From: Thermoleophilia bacterium
GTDB lineage: Bacteria > Actinomycetota > Thermoleophilia > Solirubrobacterales > 70-9
Direction: 5' to 3'
Assembly (NCBI GenBank): GCA_016649615.1
Contig: JAENXK010000005.1
Span: 1 to 40,308, forward strand
DNA: 40,308 nucleotides
Shown here: positions 32,979-40,308 of the stretch, in pieces
Layout: each line of letters begins with the position of its first letter
Position numbering within the stretch: position 1 is the first letter of the stretch
Position numbers and translations under genes: made by a program
The notes under the pieces: model-generated
What the model was told of the DNA's origin: nothing
The model's database searches: none
What the model saw: the letters and a program-made list of their open reading frames with translations, nothing else

Positions 32979-33995
32979 ATGACGCCACGCGAAACCCCCG
33001 AAACTCCGGCCCCCGACGGGCGCGGCGGCCCGGGCGGGGGTGCCGTTCCACCCGGTACCGCGGTCGTCGCCCTCGGTGGCAACGCTCTGCTCCCTCGCGG
33101 CGAAGCGCCTGAAGCCGCGGCCCAGCTCCGTGCGGCGCGCCTGGCCGCCGAAACGCTCGCACCCGCCGCTGCCGGTCATCGCCTCGTGGTCACGCACGGA
33201 AACGGACCCCAGGTCGGACTGCTCGCATTGATGAACGACGCGTACGGAGAGGTCGACCCCTACCCGCTCGACGTGCTTGACGCCGAAAGCGCGGGGCAGA
33301 TCGGCTACGTGATCGAACTCGAGCTGGACAACGCGATCGACGGTTGCGACACCGTCGCATTGATAACCCGGGTCGTGGTGCGGGAGGACGACCCGGCCTT
33401 TGCCGACCCCGGCAAATTCATCGGCCCGTTGTACGACGAAGCGTCCGCCGGCGAGATCGGGGTCGAGCGGGGCTGGACCATCAAGCGCGACGGCGAAGGG
33501 TATCGGCGCGTGGTCCCGTCACCCGAGCCACAGAGCATCGTTCAGCTGTCGGCGATCCGGCGGCTGTCAGAGGCGGGGTTCCTGGTCGTATGTGCCGGTG
33601 GTGGCGGCATCCCGGTGATTGAGGAAGGCGCCGGTCACCGGGGCGTCGAAGCGGTGATCGACAAGGATCTCTGCTCCGCCCGGCTGGCGATCGACCTCGA
33701 GGCGGAGCTGCTCGTCCTGGCGACTGACGTGGATGCGGTCTACCTCGACTGGGAGGGCCCCGACCGGCGCGCGATCGGCAAGACGACGCCGTCCGGGCTC
33801 CGCCGCAACCGGTTCCCGGCAGGTTCGATGGGGCCCAAGGTCGAAGCGGCCTGCCGGATGGTCGAGGCGACGGGGGGACGGGCCGCGATCGGCTCGTTGC
33901 AAGATCTCGAGGGGTTGATCGACGGATCACGTGGCACGCAGGTGTCAGACGACTCTGATCCGGCACACGCCACCGACAACGAGAAAGGCGGCTGA
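32979..33995 (+). CDS. arcC: Carbamate kinase
   Basis: Cytosolic enzyme that makes ATP from carbamoyl phosphate and ADP, the last step of the arginine deiminase pathway. At 338 residues it is a little longer than usual (about 310) because of a Pro/Gly-rich N-terminal extension of some 25 residues. The fold starts at '[15 protein letters not shown]' and shows '[13 protein letters not shown]', '[13 protein letters not shown]', '[12 protein letters not shown]' and '[10 protein letters not shown]', all typical of amino-acid-kinase-type carbamate kinases, including the catalytic lysine in 'DKD'. An ATG after the extension does not exist, so I keep the ATG at 32979. It is followed five bases later by arginine deiminase. 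Confidence 0.95.
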   Translation: MTPRETPETPAPDGRGGPGGGAVPPGTAVVALGGNALLPRGEAPEAAAQLRAARLAAETLAPAAAGHRLVVTHGNGPQVGLLALMNDAYGEVDPYPLDVLDAESAGQIGYVIELELDNAIDGCDTVALITRVVVREDDPAFADPGKFIGPLYDEASAGEIGVERGWTIKRDGEGYRRVVPSPEPQSIVQLSAIRRLSEAGFLVVCAGGGGIPVIEEGAGHRGVEAVIDKDLCSARLAIDLEAELLVLATDVDAVYLDWEGPDRRAIGKTTPSGLRRNRFPAGSMGPKVEAACRMVEATGGRAAIGSLQDLEGLIDGSRGTQVSDDSDPAHATDNEKGG

Positions 33996-34000
33996 ATGCC

Positions 34001-35221
34001 ATGACACTGAATGCCGCATCCGAGGTGGGCCGACTACGCCGGGTGATCGTTCACCGGCCTGGCCTCGAGCACACCAGGCTGACTCCCGAGAACGCGGCCC
34101 GGCTTCTCTTCGAGGACGTGATCTGGGTCAAACGGGCCGAACTCGAGCATGAGGCTTTCGTCGAGGCCCTGCGGGGACGCGGAGTTGAGGTTCTTTACGC
34201 GGAAGATCTCCTGGCCGGAGTGCTTGTAATTCCGGAAGCCCGCGACTGGATCGTCGACCAGGCCCTCAGCGAGCGCCACGTCGGTGTCCACCTCGCCCGC
34301 AACCGCCACGAGTGGGCGCACAGCGCCGCTCCGAACGAGGTCGCCGACTTCCTGATCGGCGGCATGACCAAGGAAGATCTGAAAGGCGGGTCCGGACTCA
34401 ACTACGACGCCAGCATCGACGGCGAGCTGCTGGTCCCGCCGCTGACCAACTTCATGTTCCAGCGCGACCCCTCCTCCTGGATTTTTGACGGGGTCACCCT
34501 GAACCCGATGGCCAGGCGGGCCCGGCGGCCGGAAACGGTGCTGATGGAGGCGATCTACCGGCACCATCCGATCTTCACCGGCGAGCACTTCAACATCTGG
34601 TACGGCGGGGTCGAGACCGACTGGGGCCCGGCCACGGTCGAGGGTGGCGACGTGCTGCCGCTCGGCAAGGGCGTGGTCCTGGTCGGGATGAGCGAGCGAA
34701 CCACACCGCAGGCGGTCTCGCTGATCGCCCGTCGGCTGTTTACCGCGGGATCGGCGTCGCAGGTGATCGCGGTCATGCTGCCGCAGACCCGCTCCTTCAT
34801 GCACCTCGACACCGTATTTACGATGCTCGACCGCGACGCCGTGACCCTGTTTCCGGATGTCGTCGAAGAGGCCCGCGTCTGGACGCTCCGCCCCGGTGAC
34901 GATCCCGATCTGCCGGTCGCCGAGGAGTTCGAGGGCGGCCTCGTCAGAGCGATCGAGACCGCGCTCGGGATCGACTCGATCCGGGTCATCCCGACCGGAG
35001 GCGATCCTGCGGGAACCCTGCGCGAGCAGTGGGACGACGGCAACAACGTGGTCTGCGTCGAGCCCGGCGTGGTGATCGCCTACGAGCGCAACGTAAACAC
35101 CAACGCCCGCCTGCGAAAAGAAGGGATTGAAGTGATCGAAATCGAAGGCTTCGAGCTCGGGCGTGGACGAGGTGGCCCCCGCTGCATGACCTGCCCGATC
35201 GAGCGCGACCCGGCTTACTGA
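34001..35221 (+). CDS. arcA: Arginine deiminase
   Basis: Hydrolyses arginine to citrulline and ammonia; 406 residues, the family's normal length. The nucleophile Cys395 is in the C-terminal '[10 protein letters not shown]', corresponding to Cys406 of the Pseudomonas enzyme. Other family segments are '[12 protein letters not shown]', '[21 protein letters not shown]' (guanidine-binding region, residues about 197-217) and '[13 protein letters not shown]' with the catalytic His and Asp. It begins five bases after carbamate kinase, so the two form an operon. The middle enzyme, catabolic ornithine carbamoyltransferase (arcB), and an arginine/ornithine antiporter (arcD) are absent from the window and must be elsewhere or replaced by another carbamoyltransferase. 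Confidence 0.96.
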   Translation: MTLNAASEVGRLRRVIVHRPGLEHTRLTPENAARLLFEDVIWVKRAELEHEAFVEALRGRGVEVLYAEDLLAGVLVIPEARDWIVDQALSERHVGVHLARNRHEWAHSAAPNEVADFLIGGMTKEDLKGGSGLNYDASIDGELLVPPLTNFMFQRDPSSWIFDGVTLNPMARRARRPETVLMEAIYRHHPIFTGEHFNIWYGGVETDWGPATVEGGDVLPLGKGVVLVGMSERTTPQAVSLIARRLFTAGSASQVIAVMLPQTRSFMHLDTVFTMLDRDAVTLFPDVVEEARVWTLRPGDDPDLPVAEEFEGGLVRAIETALGIDSIRVIPTGGDPAGTLREQWDDGNNVVCVEPGVVIAYERNVNTNARLRKEGIEVIEIEGFELGRGRGGPRCMTCPIERDPAY

Positions 35222-35276
35222 GCGCGATCCGCCTGCAGATGCAGCAGGATGCCTCGAGCGCGGTTAGGCTTCTGGC

Positions 35277-35781
35277 ATGCCGCCTGACTGGCTGGAAACC
35301 GTCGCCTGGATTTCGCTCGGAGTGGCTTTCATCAACCTGCGCCGGGATAATTATCTGGGACATTTTTGGCAAGGGATTTCGCCAGCGGATGACCGTGATG
35401 GAGGCAGTCTGGCCGATCACCGCGCTCTACATGGGTCCGGTCGGGCTCTGGGCCTACTTCCGCTGGGGCAAGACGAAGAGCCCGCGCTACGAAGAGCTGA
35501 ACGGCCCGACCGGGAAACGGTCGATGCGCCCGGGGCTCAGCGGAGGCGGACTCCTGCGCCAGGCGTTCAAGGCCGACGTGGTGTCGCTGTCGGCCTTCGA
35601 GATCGGGCTGTTCGGCTGGATGGCGGTAACCCAGCTCGTCCTGTTCACAGACCCCCACCTTTTCCCCGATACCGCCACCTACTGGCTGATGATGCAGATC
35701 GGCATGGTGCTCGGGTTCATGACCACCTACCCGGTCAACATCTGGCTGATCAACCTCGGGGTCAAGGAGGCCATGGCCTGA
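35277..35781 (+). pseudogene. DUF4396 membrane protein gene with a +1 frameshift
   Basis: The N-terminus reads in one frame from the ATG at 35277 ('MPPDWLETVAWISLGVAF', a DUF4396-like first helix). The rest reads in the next frame ('CAGIIIWDIFGKGFRQRM', then 'VMEAVWPITALYMGPVGLWA' and more helices) to the stop at 35781. Dropping one of the two adjacent A residues at 35334-35335 joins them as '...GVAFITCAGIIIWDI...', a proper membrane helix. The in-frame ATG at 35239 for the second part gives a polar N-terminus unlike the family. The gene is therefore broken by a one-base insertion, or the sequence has an error; programmed frameshifting is the less likely third option. The intact product would be about 167 residues with four helices. 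Function unknown. Confidence 0.68.
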
Positions 35782-35857
35782 GGGCCCGCCGCCCGGCCGG
35801 CGCCTTCGCCTCTCCCTGACCTTGCCGGTGGCGGTGTTGCCAGTAGCGTCGGTACCG

Positions 35858-36493
35858 ATGGCGGAGGTGAGGACCGAACAGCTCTGGAGGACTCAGAACC
35901 GGCACCCAGGAGACCGGGAAAGCCTGTTTGGCGCCGCGTCTGAGGTGTTCGACGGCGGACCCGTGCTCTACCCGGGCTCCTACGTGGACATCGCCGCTTC
36001 CTTCGTTTTCCCGCAGGTGACCTACGTGGACTCAGACAGACGCGCGGCACAGTTCTTGGCCGACCGGGACGGTGTCACTCGCATAGTCGACGGGAACCGG
36101 CGCTACGAAGAACCCGGCGAGATTGAATTCATTCACGCCGACTACAGATCCGACCTCCCCGTTCCGGAACCCGGCTTCGACCTGCTGGTAGCGCTCTACG
36201 CCGGTTTCGTCTCGGAAGGGTGCAAGCGGTACCTGCGACCAGGCGGCCTGCTGCTTGCCAACAACAGCCACGGCGATGCCGGCATGGCCTCACTCGATCC
36301 GGACTTTGAGCTGGCAGCGGTAATCAACAAGCGCGACGCTTCCTACCTCGCCACGTCCCGCGATCTCGACAGGTATCTGGTGCCCAAAAAAGAGGGCCAG
36401 GTAGTAACGGACGAATTGCTCAGGCGGACAAACCGGGGAGTCGCGTACACGCGGTCTCCGTCGGCCTACCTGTTCCGAAAGACCGCCGGCTGA
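35858..36493 (+). CDS. Methyltransferase-like protein (Rossmann-type), uncertain function
   Basis: A protein of 211 residues from the ATG at 35858; a TTG at 35822 would add 12 hydrophobic residues. It has the outline of a class I SAM-binding fold: 'VLYPGSYVDIAASFVFPQVTYVDSDRRA' (residues about 33-60, ending in an acidic residue after strand 2), 'IEFIHADYRSDLP', then 'FDLLVALYAGF' and 'RYLRPGGLLLANNSHGDAG'. The strongly glycine-rich GxGxG loop of typical methyltransferases is missing ('PGSYVD' stands there), so SAM binding is not certain. No signal peptide or membrane helix. It starts 76 bases after the broken DUF4396 gene. Confidence 0.62.
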   Translation: MAEVRTEQLWRTQNRHPGDRESLFGAASEVFDGGPVLYPGSYVDIAASFVFPQVTYVDSDRRAAQFLADRDGVTRIVDGNRRYEEPGEIEFIHADYRSDLPVPEPGFDLLVALYAGFVSEGCKRYLRPGGLLLANNSHGDAGMASLDPDFELAAVINKRDASYLATSRDLDRYLVPKKEGQVVTDELLRRTNRGVAYTRSPSAYLFRKTAG

Positions 36494-36654
36494 GCCCGGG
36501 AGCTTCGGCGTCCGGTCCGATGACACTTCCAGAGATCGATGGAATTGAACCGGAAGGCCGGGCCAGGGAGGTTGTGCTGAGCATCCGCCGGGCAGAGCCC
36601 CTCATTCTCGACTGCTCGATTGACCGAATCAGCGCTTCTGATTGAATTAGAACC

Positions 36655-37044
36655 ATGACCGGTACAGGCGAGGAAGACGCCCGCGCCGAGGCGCGGGAGC
36701 AGATCGAGAGCGGCGGTTTCGTCGCGGCGGTTGCCGAGCGCATCGGCCTGGCGGCTGGTGTCGCCGCGGTGTTCGGGGAACCGGTGCAGCGTGACGGCGT
36801 AACCGTGATCCCCGTCGCCAGAGCCGCCTGGGGCGCCGGCGGCGGTGGCGGTGGCAAGGGCGAGGACGAAGGACACGGCGCCGGAGGCGGAGCGATCGCC
36901 ACCCCGCATGGCTTCATCGAGATCGGCGGCGGCAAGGCCCGCTACCGGCGCGTCCCGCGACCAATGCGGCTTGTGCTGTTCATGCTCGGCACGGTCCTCA
37001 CGACCGTCGCCGCTGCCGTGCTGCTGCTACGCCGGCAGTCGTGA
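36655..37044 (+). CDS. GerW/YtfJ-family protein with C-terminal membrane helix
   Basis: A 129-residue protein of the YtfJ/GerW family. An N-terminal helix leads into 'VFGEPVQRDGVTVIPVARAAWG', the hallmark of the family. A Gly-rich stretch (about 60-80) follows, then 'GAIATPHGFIEIGGG'. A single membrane helix (about 104-123, 'LVLFMLGTVLTTVAAAVLLL') with a basic end closes the protein. GerW is needed for spore germination in Bacillus, but relatives are common in non-sporulating actinobacteria and their role there is not known. It has its own short leader and no obvious operon partner. Confidence 0.82.
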   Translation: MTGTGEEDARAEAREQIESGGFVAAVAERIGLAAGVAAVFGEPVQRDGVTVIPVARAAWGAGGGGGGKGEDEGHGAGGGAIATPHGFIEIGGGKARYRRVPRPMRLVLFMLGTVLTTVAAAVLLLRRQS

Positions 37045-37066
37045 CCGCCGGATCCGGGGTGCCTGG

Positions 37067-37174
37067 ATGAGAACGCTTGAGACCAGTATCGACGTCGAAG
37101 CTCCCGTGAACCGGGTCTGGGAAATTCTGACGGCGTTCGAGTCCTACCCGGACTGGAACCCGTTCATACTTTGA
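37067..37174 (+). pseudogene. Truncated SRPBCC (polyketide cyclase/dehydrase-like) gene fragment
   Basis: A 35-codon ORF from the ATG at 37067 reads 'MRTLETSIDVEAPVNRVWEI' and then 'LTAFESYPDWNPFIL' before TGA. This is the classic N-terminus of an SRPBCC ligand-binding protein of about 140-150 residues ('...APxxxVWExLTxFExYPxWNPF'). The following 140 bases do not continue the domain in any frame that I could read. The gene is therefore a 5' remnant left by a deletion or rearrangement. It starts 23 bases after the GerW-like gene. Confidence 0.68.
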
Positions 37175-37236
37175 GCGTCCGATGTGTCCCTCCCGTCCCC
37201 GGTCGTGGACTCCCTCGACGGATTGGATACATCGGT

Positions 37237-37255
37237 CGGTACCACGGTGGTACCG
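37237..37255. repeat. Near-perfect palindrome CGGTACCAC-G-GTGGTACCG
   Basis: Two nine-base arms pair without mismatch around one central G. It lies in non-coding DNA between the SRPBCC remnant (plus) and the 3' end of the alpha/beta hydrolase gene (minus). No T-run follows on either strand, so it is not a standard terminator. The form is that of an operator for a dimeric regulator such as the TetR type, but no regulator gene is adjacent. Confidence 0.55.
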
Positions 37256-37315
37256 AAAGACGACTGGAAACCTCCTCATCGAAGCGGACTTAGGTTGCGG
37301 CGTGTAGTCGGGCAG

Positions 37316-38233
37316 CTACTGCCGGAGAAGCTTCCGCACAAGGAAGTCGCTCTGGGCGGTGCTCGCTCGGTCGAAGAGGTCACTCGGGTGGTGCAACAGT
37401 CCGAAATGACCACCGTCGACTTCAACCAGCTCTTTCGGTCCGGGCACCGAGTCGAAGGCCGCGCGGGCCACCTCGGGAACCGACCCGGGCATCTCATCCT
37501 CGGGCGCAATCATCATTAGGACGGGACAGAGCAGATGCGGCGCGGCGATCCCGGCGTGAAACGGCGCCGGCGTCGGCGGTACGACCCGGGTCACCCGGTT
37601 CTCCCATCCCGTACCGTGACGGCCGCCGTATTCGATGAACCACCTGTATGCCTGAATTTGCCGAAGGAGCGATGGCGTGCCGAGTTGATCGGCAGAGACC
37701 ACGGGCAGTGGGCCGGTGATGTCATCCGCTCCCCCATCGACTGAGCCGTCTCGAAGCGTGTCGCAAAGGCCCGCAAACAACGAGTCGTCCGGATCGGATG
37801 GCGGTAGCTCCCGGCCGATTGCCGGGACCTGGGCGATCACGGCCGCCGGGTGGCCGTCAGCTGCCCCGACCACAATCGCCTCGGAGGCGCTGTAGCTGTC
37901 GCCCCAGATGGCGATCGCTTCCCGATCGATGCCAGGGACCGATTCAAGGAAGGTCATCGCGTCGCGGTAGCCGCGCGCCTGTATCCATGGATTGATCTCC
38001 TGGCGGGGCTCACCGCCACTGGCGCCGAAGTTGCGGTGGTCGTAGAGCAAAACGGCGAGACCGGCCGCCTGGAATACCTCGGCGTAGCGGTCAGTCGTCA
38101 TCGTGATCGTGGCGCTCGTTCCGTGCGCCATGATCACGGCCGGAACAGACCCGGTTGTCGAGGGACGATAGAGGCGGCCTCGAAGCATCACACCCTGCGA
38201 TGGAAACTCGACTATCTCAAAGGAGTCCGTCAT
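37316..38233 (-). CDS. Alpha/beta hydrolase
   Basis: A 305-residue cytosolic alpha/beta hydrolase. The oxyanion-hole segment is 'VIMAHGTSATI' and the nucleophile is Ser113 in 'WGDSYSASEA'. Here the elbow reads G-D-S-Y-S instead of the usual G-x-S-x-G, as in some dienelactone-hydrolase-like and YcjY-type members. Asp246 is in 'APEDEMPG' and His276 in 'GGHFGLL', so the triad is complete. 'YDHRNFGASGGEPRQEINPW' (65-84) is typical of the YcjY/BAAT-like group. The substrate is unknown. The ATG at 38233 has weak upstream signals, and the gene has no co-directional partner close by. Confidence 0.88.
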   Translation of the reverse strand: MTDSFEIVEFPSQGVMLRGRLYRPSTTGSVPAVIMAHGTSATITMTTDRYAEVFQAAGLAVLLYDHRNFGASGGEPRQEINPWIQARGYRDAMTFLESVPGIDREAIAIWGDSYSASEAIVVGAADGHPAAVIAQVPAIGRELPPSDPDDSLFAGLCDTLRDGSVDGGADDITGPLPVVSADQLGTPSLLRQIQAYRWFIEYGGRHGTGWENRVTRVVPPTPAPFHAGIAAPHLLCPVLMMIAPEDEMPGSVPEVARAAFDSVPGPKELVEVDGGHFGLLHHPSDLFDRASTAQSDFLVRKLLRQ

Positions 38234-38420
38234 CCCGGGCCCCGGAGGGCAGGTTCGGTCTGCGGGCAGTGGGAGGCGTTCCGGGAGTGCACCCTCGGAT
38301 CAAAATGGTCACGCTGCAATCGGCTCTCCGCAGGTCGACGCATGCTCGCCAGACTATTCGCGTGAGCGGTATTCCGCCAAATCACGGTCGTCTCCTCAAA
38401 CAACGGCCTGCTCAGCGGCA

Positions 38421-38606
38421 TCAATTTGGTGGGGAGCTGGAGGTCCAGGCAATAGCCTGGTCGGCCAAGCGGGCACCGGGGGTAGGCAGATCAGCTTCGA
38501 TGTCACCGCGAACCACGTGCCGATCCTGCCCGTCGGCGAGTCCAGCGACGATCCCCAAAAACTGGTCGAGGCCTTCACCCGGTTCGGTCCGCTCGATCGC
38601 TCATGA
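38421..38606 (+). pseudogene. C-terminal coding remnant of an unknown protein
   Basis: The 367-base gap between the hydrolase start (38233) and the photolyase stop (38601) holds no intact gene. From about 38421 the frame ending at TGA 38604-38606 shows the codon use of real genes (third positions almost all G or C from 38457 on). It reads 'GRQISFDVTANHVPILPVGE' and then 'SSDDPQKLVEAFTRFGPLDRS'. There is no start codon with a ribosome binding site upstream, and the region to the left shows no convincing continuation. I read it as the tail of a decayed gene; the family is not recognised. Its end overlaps the photolyase stop by six bases, convergently. Confidence 0.4.
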
Positions 38607-40040
38607 CTCTTTTCCGCCTGCCGCGGCCCGGTAACGCTCGACCGCGATCCGGCGCTCTTCGGCATGGTCGATGACGGGTTCGGGGTAATCGGACCCGATC
38701 CGGCAGCTCGCCGCTTCCTGCTCTTCCCCGGACATCAGCCACGGCCTGACCAGATGCTCGTCGGGCACCGTGCGCAACTCGGGCACCCAGCGGCGCACGT
38801 ACTCACCGTCGGGGTCGAAACGCTCCTGCTGGGTCATCGGGTTGAACATCCGCTGGAAATAGGGAGCGGGATCGGTGCCAACCGATGTCACCCACTGCCA
38901 ACCGCCGTTATTGGAGGCGATGTCGCCGTCCACCAGCCGTTCCATGAACCAGCTTTCTCCCTCGCGCCAGTCGATGTGAAGGTCCTTGGTCAGGAATGAA
39001 GCGACGACCATACGGACCCGGTTGTGGATCCAGCCGTCGTTCAGCAGCTCCCGCATCCCGGCGTCAACCAGCGGGTAGCCGGTCATCCCCTGTTTCCAGG
39101 CTTCCAGCAGCTCGCCATCAACCTGCCAGTCGAGGGTTCCGCGGTAGCGCTCCTGGAACTCGGTGGTGGTGACTTCGGGGAAATTGAGCAGCACCGATGC
39201 GTAGAACTCCCGCCAGGCGAGCTCCTTGCGGAAGACGGCCGGGCCGCTGCCTTCACGCAGGCCGAGCTTTAACTCGAGTTCGAGCGGAGACAGGCAGCCC
39301 CATCGGATGTACGGAGAGAGTCTCGAAGACCCACCTGCCGGCGAATTTCTCGTGTCCGCATAGCCGGAGAGCCCGCCGTTCAGGTAGGAGCGCACCGCCT
39401 CACGGGCCGCGCTTTCCCCTGGTTCGAAGGAGGTCTCGAAGGTGCCAGCGTCCAGTCCGAGTTCAGCCAGGGTCGGTATCCGGCCGGGGTCTATGCTCTC
39501 CGGGCAGTCGATCCGTCCGGGCGATTCTTCGAGCGGCCGCCGCTTGACCTCCTTCCAGGCCTTGAAGAAAGGGGAGTAGACCGCGTAGGGAGTCCCTTTG
39601 CCGGAGACGATCGAGCCCGGGTCGTCGACGATGTAGGAGCCCGGATGCGGGACGGCGGCAATGCCGGCGGCTTCCAGCGCCGCCGTGACCCGCCGGTCGC
39701 GCCACCCGGCCCACGGCGAGACGTCGGCACTCCAGTGGACCTGTGTCGCTCCGGCTTGCTCGGCGAGTGCCGGCAGGACGGTTTCGGGTTCCCCGTGCCG
39801 GACGAAGAGGTCGGCGCCGAGATCCCGCAACGTGTCACGGAGGTTGTCGAGGCAGCCCAGGTTGAAGCCGACCCGGGCCGGCGATACGAAACGGCCCCCG
39901 GTCAGAAGTCGCTCGTCAAAGACAAAGCAGGGAAGGATCCGTGCGCCGGCGGCGGCTTCGGTGAGCGCCGGCAGATCGTGGACACGCAGGTCCCGCCGAA
40001 ACCACATGATCCTGGCCTCCTCGGCCCCCGCGACATTCAT
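38601..40040 (-). CDS. phr: Deoxyribodipyrimidine photolyase (class I cryptochrome/photolyase family)
   Basis: Light-driven repair of cyclobutane pyrimidine dimers; 479 residues from the ATG at 40040. The N-terminal antenna domain starts 'IMWFRRDLRVHDLPALTEAA'. The FAD domain shows 'GYPLVDAGMRELLNDGWIHN', then 'RVRMVVASFLTKDLHIDWR' and 'DGDIASNNGGWQWVTSVGTD', with the tryptophans used for FAD reduction, and 'YFQRMFNPMTQQERFDPDG' close to the end. Length and motifs fit class I CPD photolyases. A GTG at 40058 is another possible start. An ATG at 40007 has an excellent GAGGAGG site but would cut into the first strand. Function as CPD rather than (6-4) photolyase is inferred from the 'SNNGGWQW' motif. 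Confidence 0.93.
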   Translation of the reverse strand: MNVAGAEEARIMWFRRDLRVHDLPALTEAAAGARILPCFVFDERLLTGGRFVSPARVGFNLGCLDNLRDTLRDLGADLFVRHGEPETVLPALAEQAGATQVHWSADVSPWAGWRDRRVTAALEAAGIAAVPHPGSYIVDDPGSIVSGKGTPYAVYSPFFKAWKEVKRRPLEESPGRIDCPESIDPGRIPTLAELGLDAGTFETSFEPGESAAREAVRSYLNGGLSGYADTRNSPAGGSSRLSPYIRWGCLSPLELELKLGLREGSGPAVFRKELAWREFYASVLLNFPEVTTTEFQERYRGTLDWQVDGELLEAWKQGMTGYPLVDAGMRELLNDGWIHNRVRMVVASFLTKDLHIDWREGESWFMERLVDGDIASNNGGWQWVTSVGTDPAPYFQRMFNPMTQQERFDPDGEYVRRWVPELRTVPDEHLVRPWLMSGEEQEAASCRIGSDYPEPVIDHAEERRIAVERYRAAAGGKES

Positions 40041-40261
40041 CGCGAGTGAGTATGCCACCCGGTCGAGTGCGCTCCCGGCGACCGGGCACTGCGCGGGCTC
40101 CGCGACCCGAGTCGGACGGACTTTCTCAGCAGTGATTGAGTTCGCCCAAGCTCAGCCATGGGGTCTTACGGTGGACTCTCCGGTCCACGAAACGCGAGGT
40201 TCAACCGGCCGGTCCGGTCTCGACGGCCCCACCGCCACTTCTGACGCGGCATCTGTTCCAA

Positions 40262-40308
40262 TCGGGGCGACTGGATTTGAACCAGCGACCTTTCGACCCC
40301 CAGTCGAC
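40262..40308 (-). tRNA. tRNA-Pro (GGG anticodon), 3' part only
   Basis: Read on the minus strand, the end of the window gives an anticodon loop CTGGGGG (anticodon GGG, with G37 as in proline tRNAs), a five-base variable loop and a T-arm GCTGG-TTCAAAT-CCAGT. The acceptor strand CGCCCCG and discriminator A follow. CCA is not encoded. The D-arm and 5' acceptor strand lie outside the window. Pair 27-43 would be a G-A mismatch, which is slightly odd. Confidence 0.82.

Noticed and set aside
35239-35781. Intact 180-codon reading of the DUF4396 gene from the ATG at 35239
   Set aside because: Its first 35 residues are polar and unlike the family, while the overlapping frame from 35277 supplies the expected hydrophobic N-terminus.

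Overview
The window is GC-rich, densely packed chromosomal DNA from a high-GC Gram-positive bacterium. The gene set fits the Actinomycetota, most likely the Thermoleophilia/Solirubrobacterales: an mce operon, HtaA-type haem proteins, a type III glutamine synthetase, a GerW-like protein, many GTG/TTG starts and 1- or 4-base start/stop overlaps. The taxon is an inference from gene content; no rRNA gene is present. No phage, insertion sequence or CRISPR array was seen.

Bases 1-9.8 kb (all minus strand) are a cell-envelope and lipid block. In order of transcription it holds an M23 peptidase behind a ydaO-type (c-di-AMP) riboswitch, a large secreted alpha/beta-hydrolase-like protein whose presumed nucleophile serine is Gly607, then four complete MCE genes and the start of a fifth. 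The second MCE protein is a lipoprotein (MceE-like) with a collagen-like Gly-X-Thr tail. No YrbE/MlaE permease lies in the window.

Bases 10-14.4 kb (plus strand) carry a type III glutamine synthetase, a class III-type alcohol/formaldehyde dehydrogenase and an MBL-fold hydrolase.

Bases 14.4-22.2 kb form a haem/iron acquisition locus. It has an ABC importer (IsdE-like binding protein, FecCD permease, ATPase), two HtaA-like secreted proteins, a membrane-anchored PKD protein and a divergent HugZ/DUF2470-type haem-degrading enzyme. Two DtxR/IdeR-like inverted repeats sit where they could control the three transcription units. The likely logic is surface capture, hand-over to the binding protein, import and ring opening.

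Bases 22.2-27.7 kb (minus) hold a secreted protein of unknown function, an acyl-CoA dehydrogenase and a DrrAB-type ABC exporter. Bases 27.8-30 kb hold a broken secreted-protein gene and a PII-Amt pair in which both proteins lack a hallmark residue: PII Tyr51 is Val, and the first channel histidine of Amt is Glu.

Bases 30-40.3 kb are mixed: a CocE/NonD hydrolase, a squalene/phytoene synthase, arcC-arcA without arcB, a frameshifted DUF4396 membrane protein, a methyltransferase-like protein, a GerW-like protein, a truncated SRPBCC fragment, an alpha/beta hydrolase, a coding remnant, a photolyase and the 3' part of a tRNA-Pro. Several broken genes cluster at 35-38.6 kb. This is either local gene decay or, for the single-base events, sequence error.
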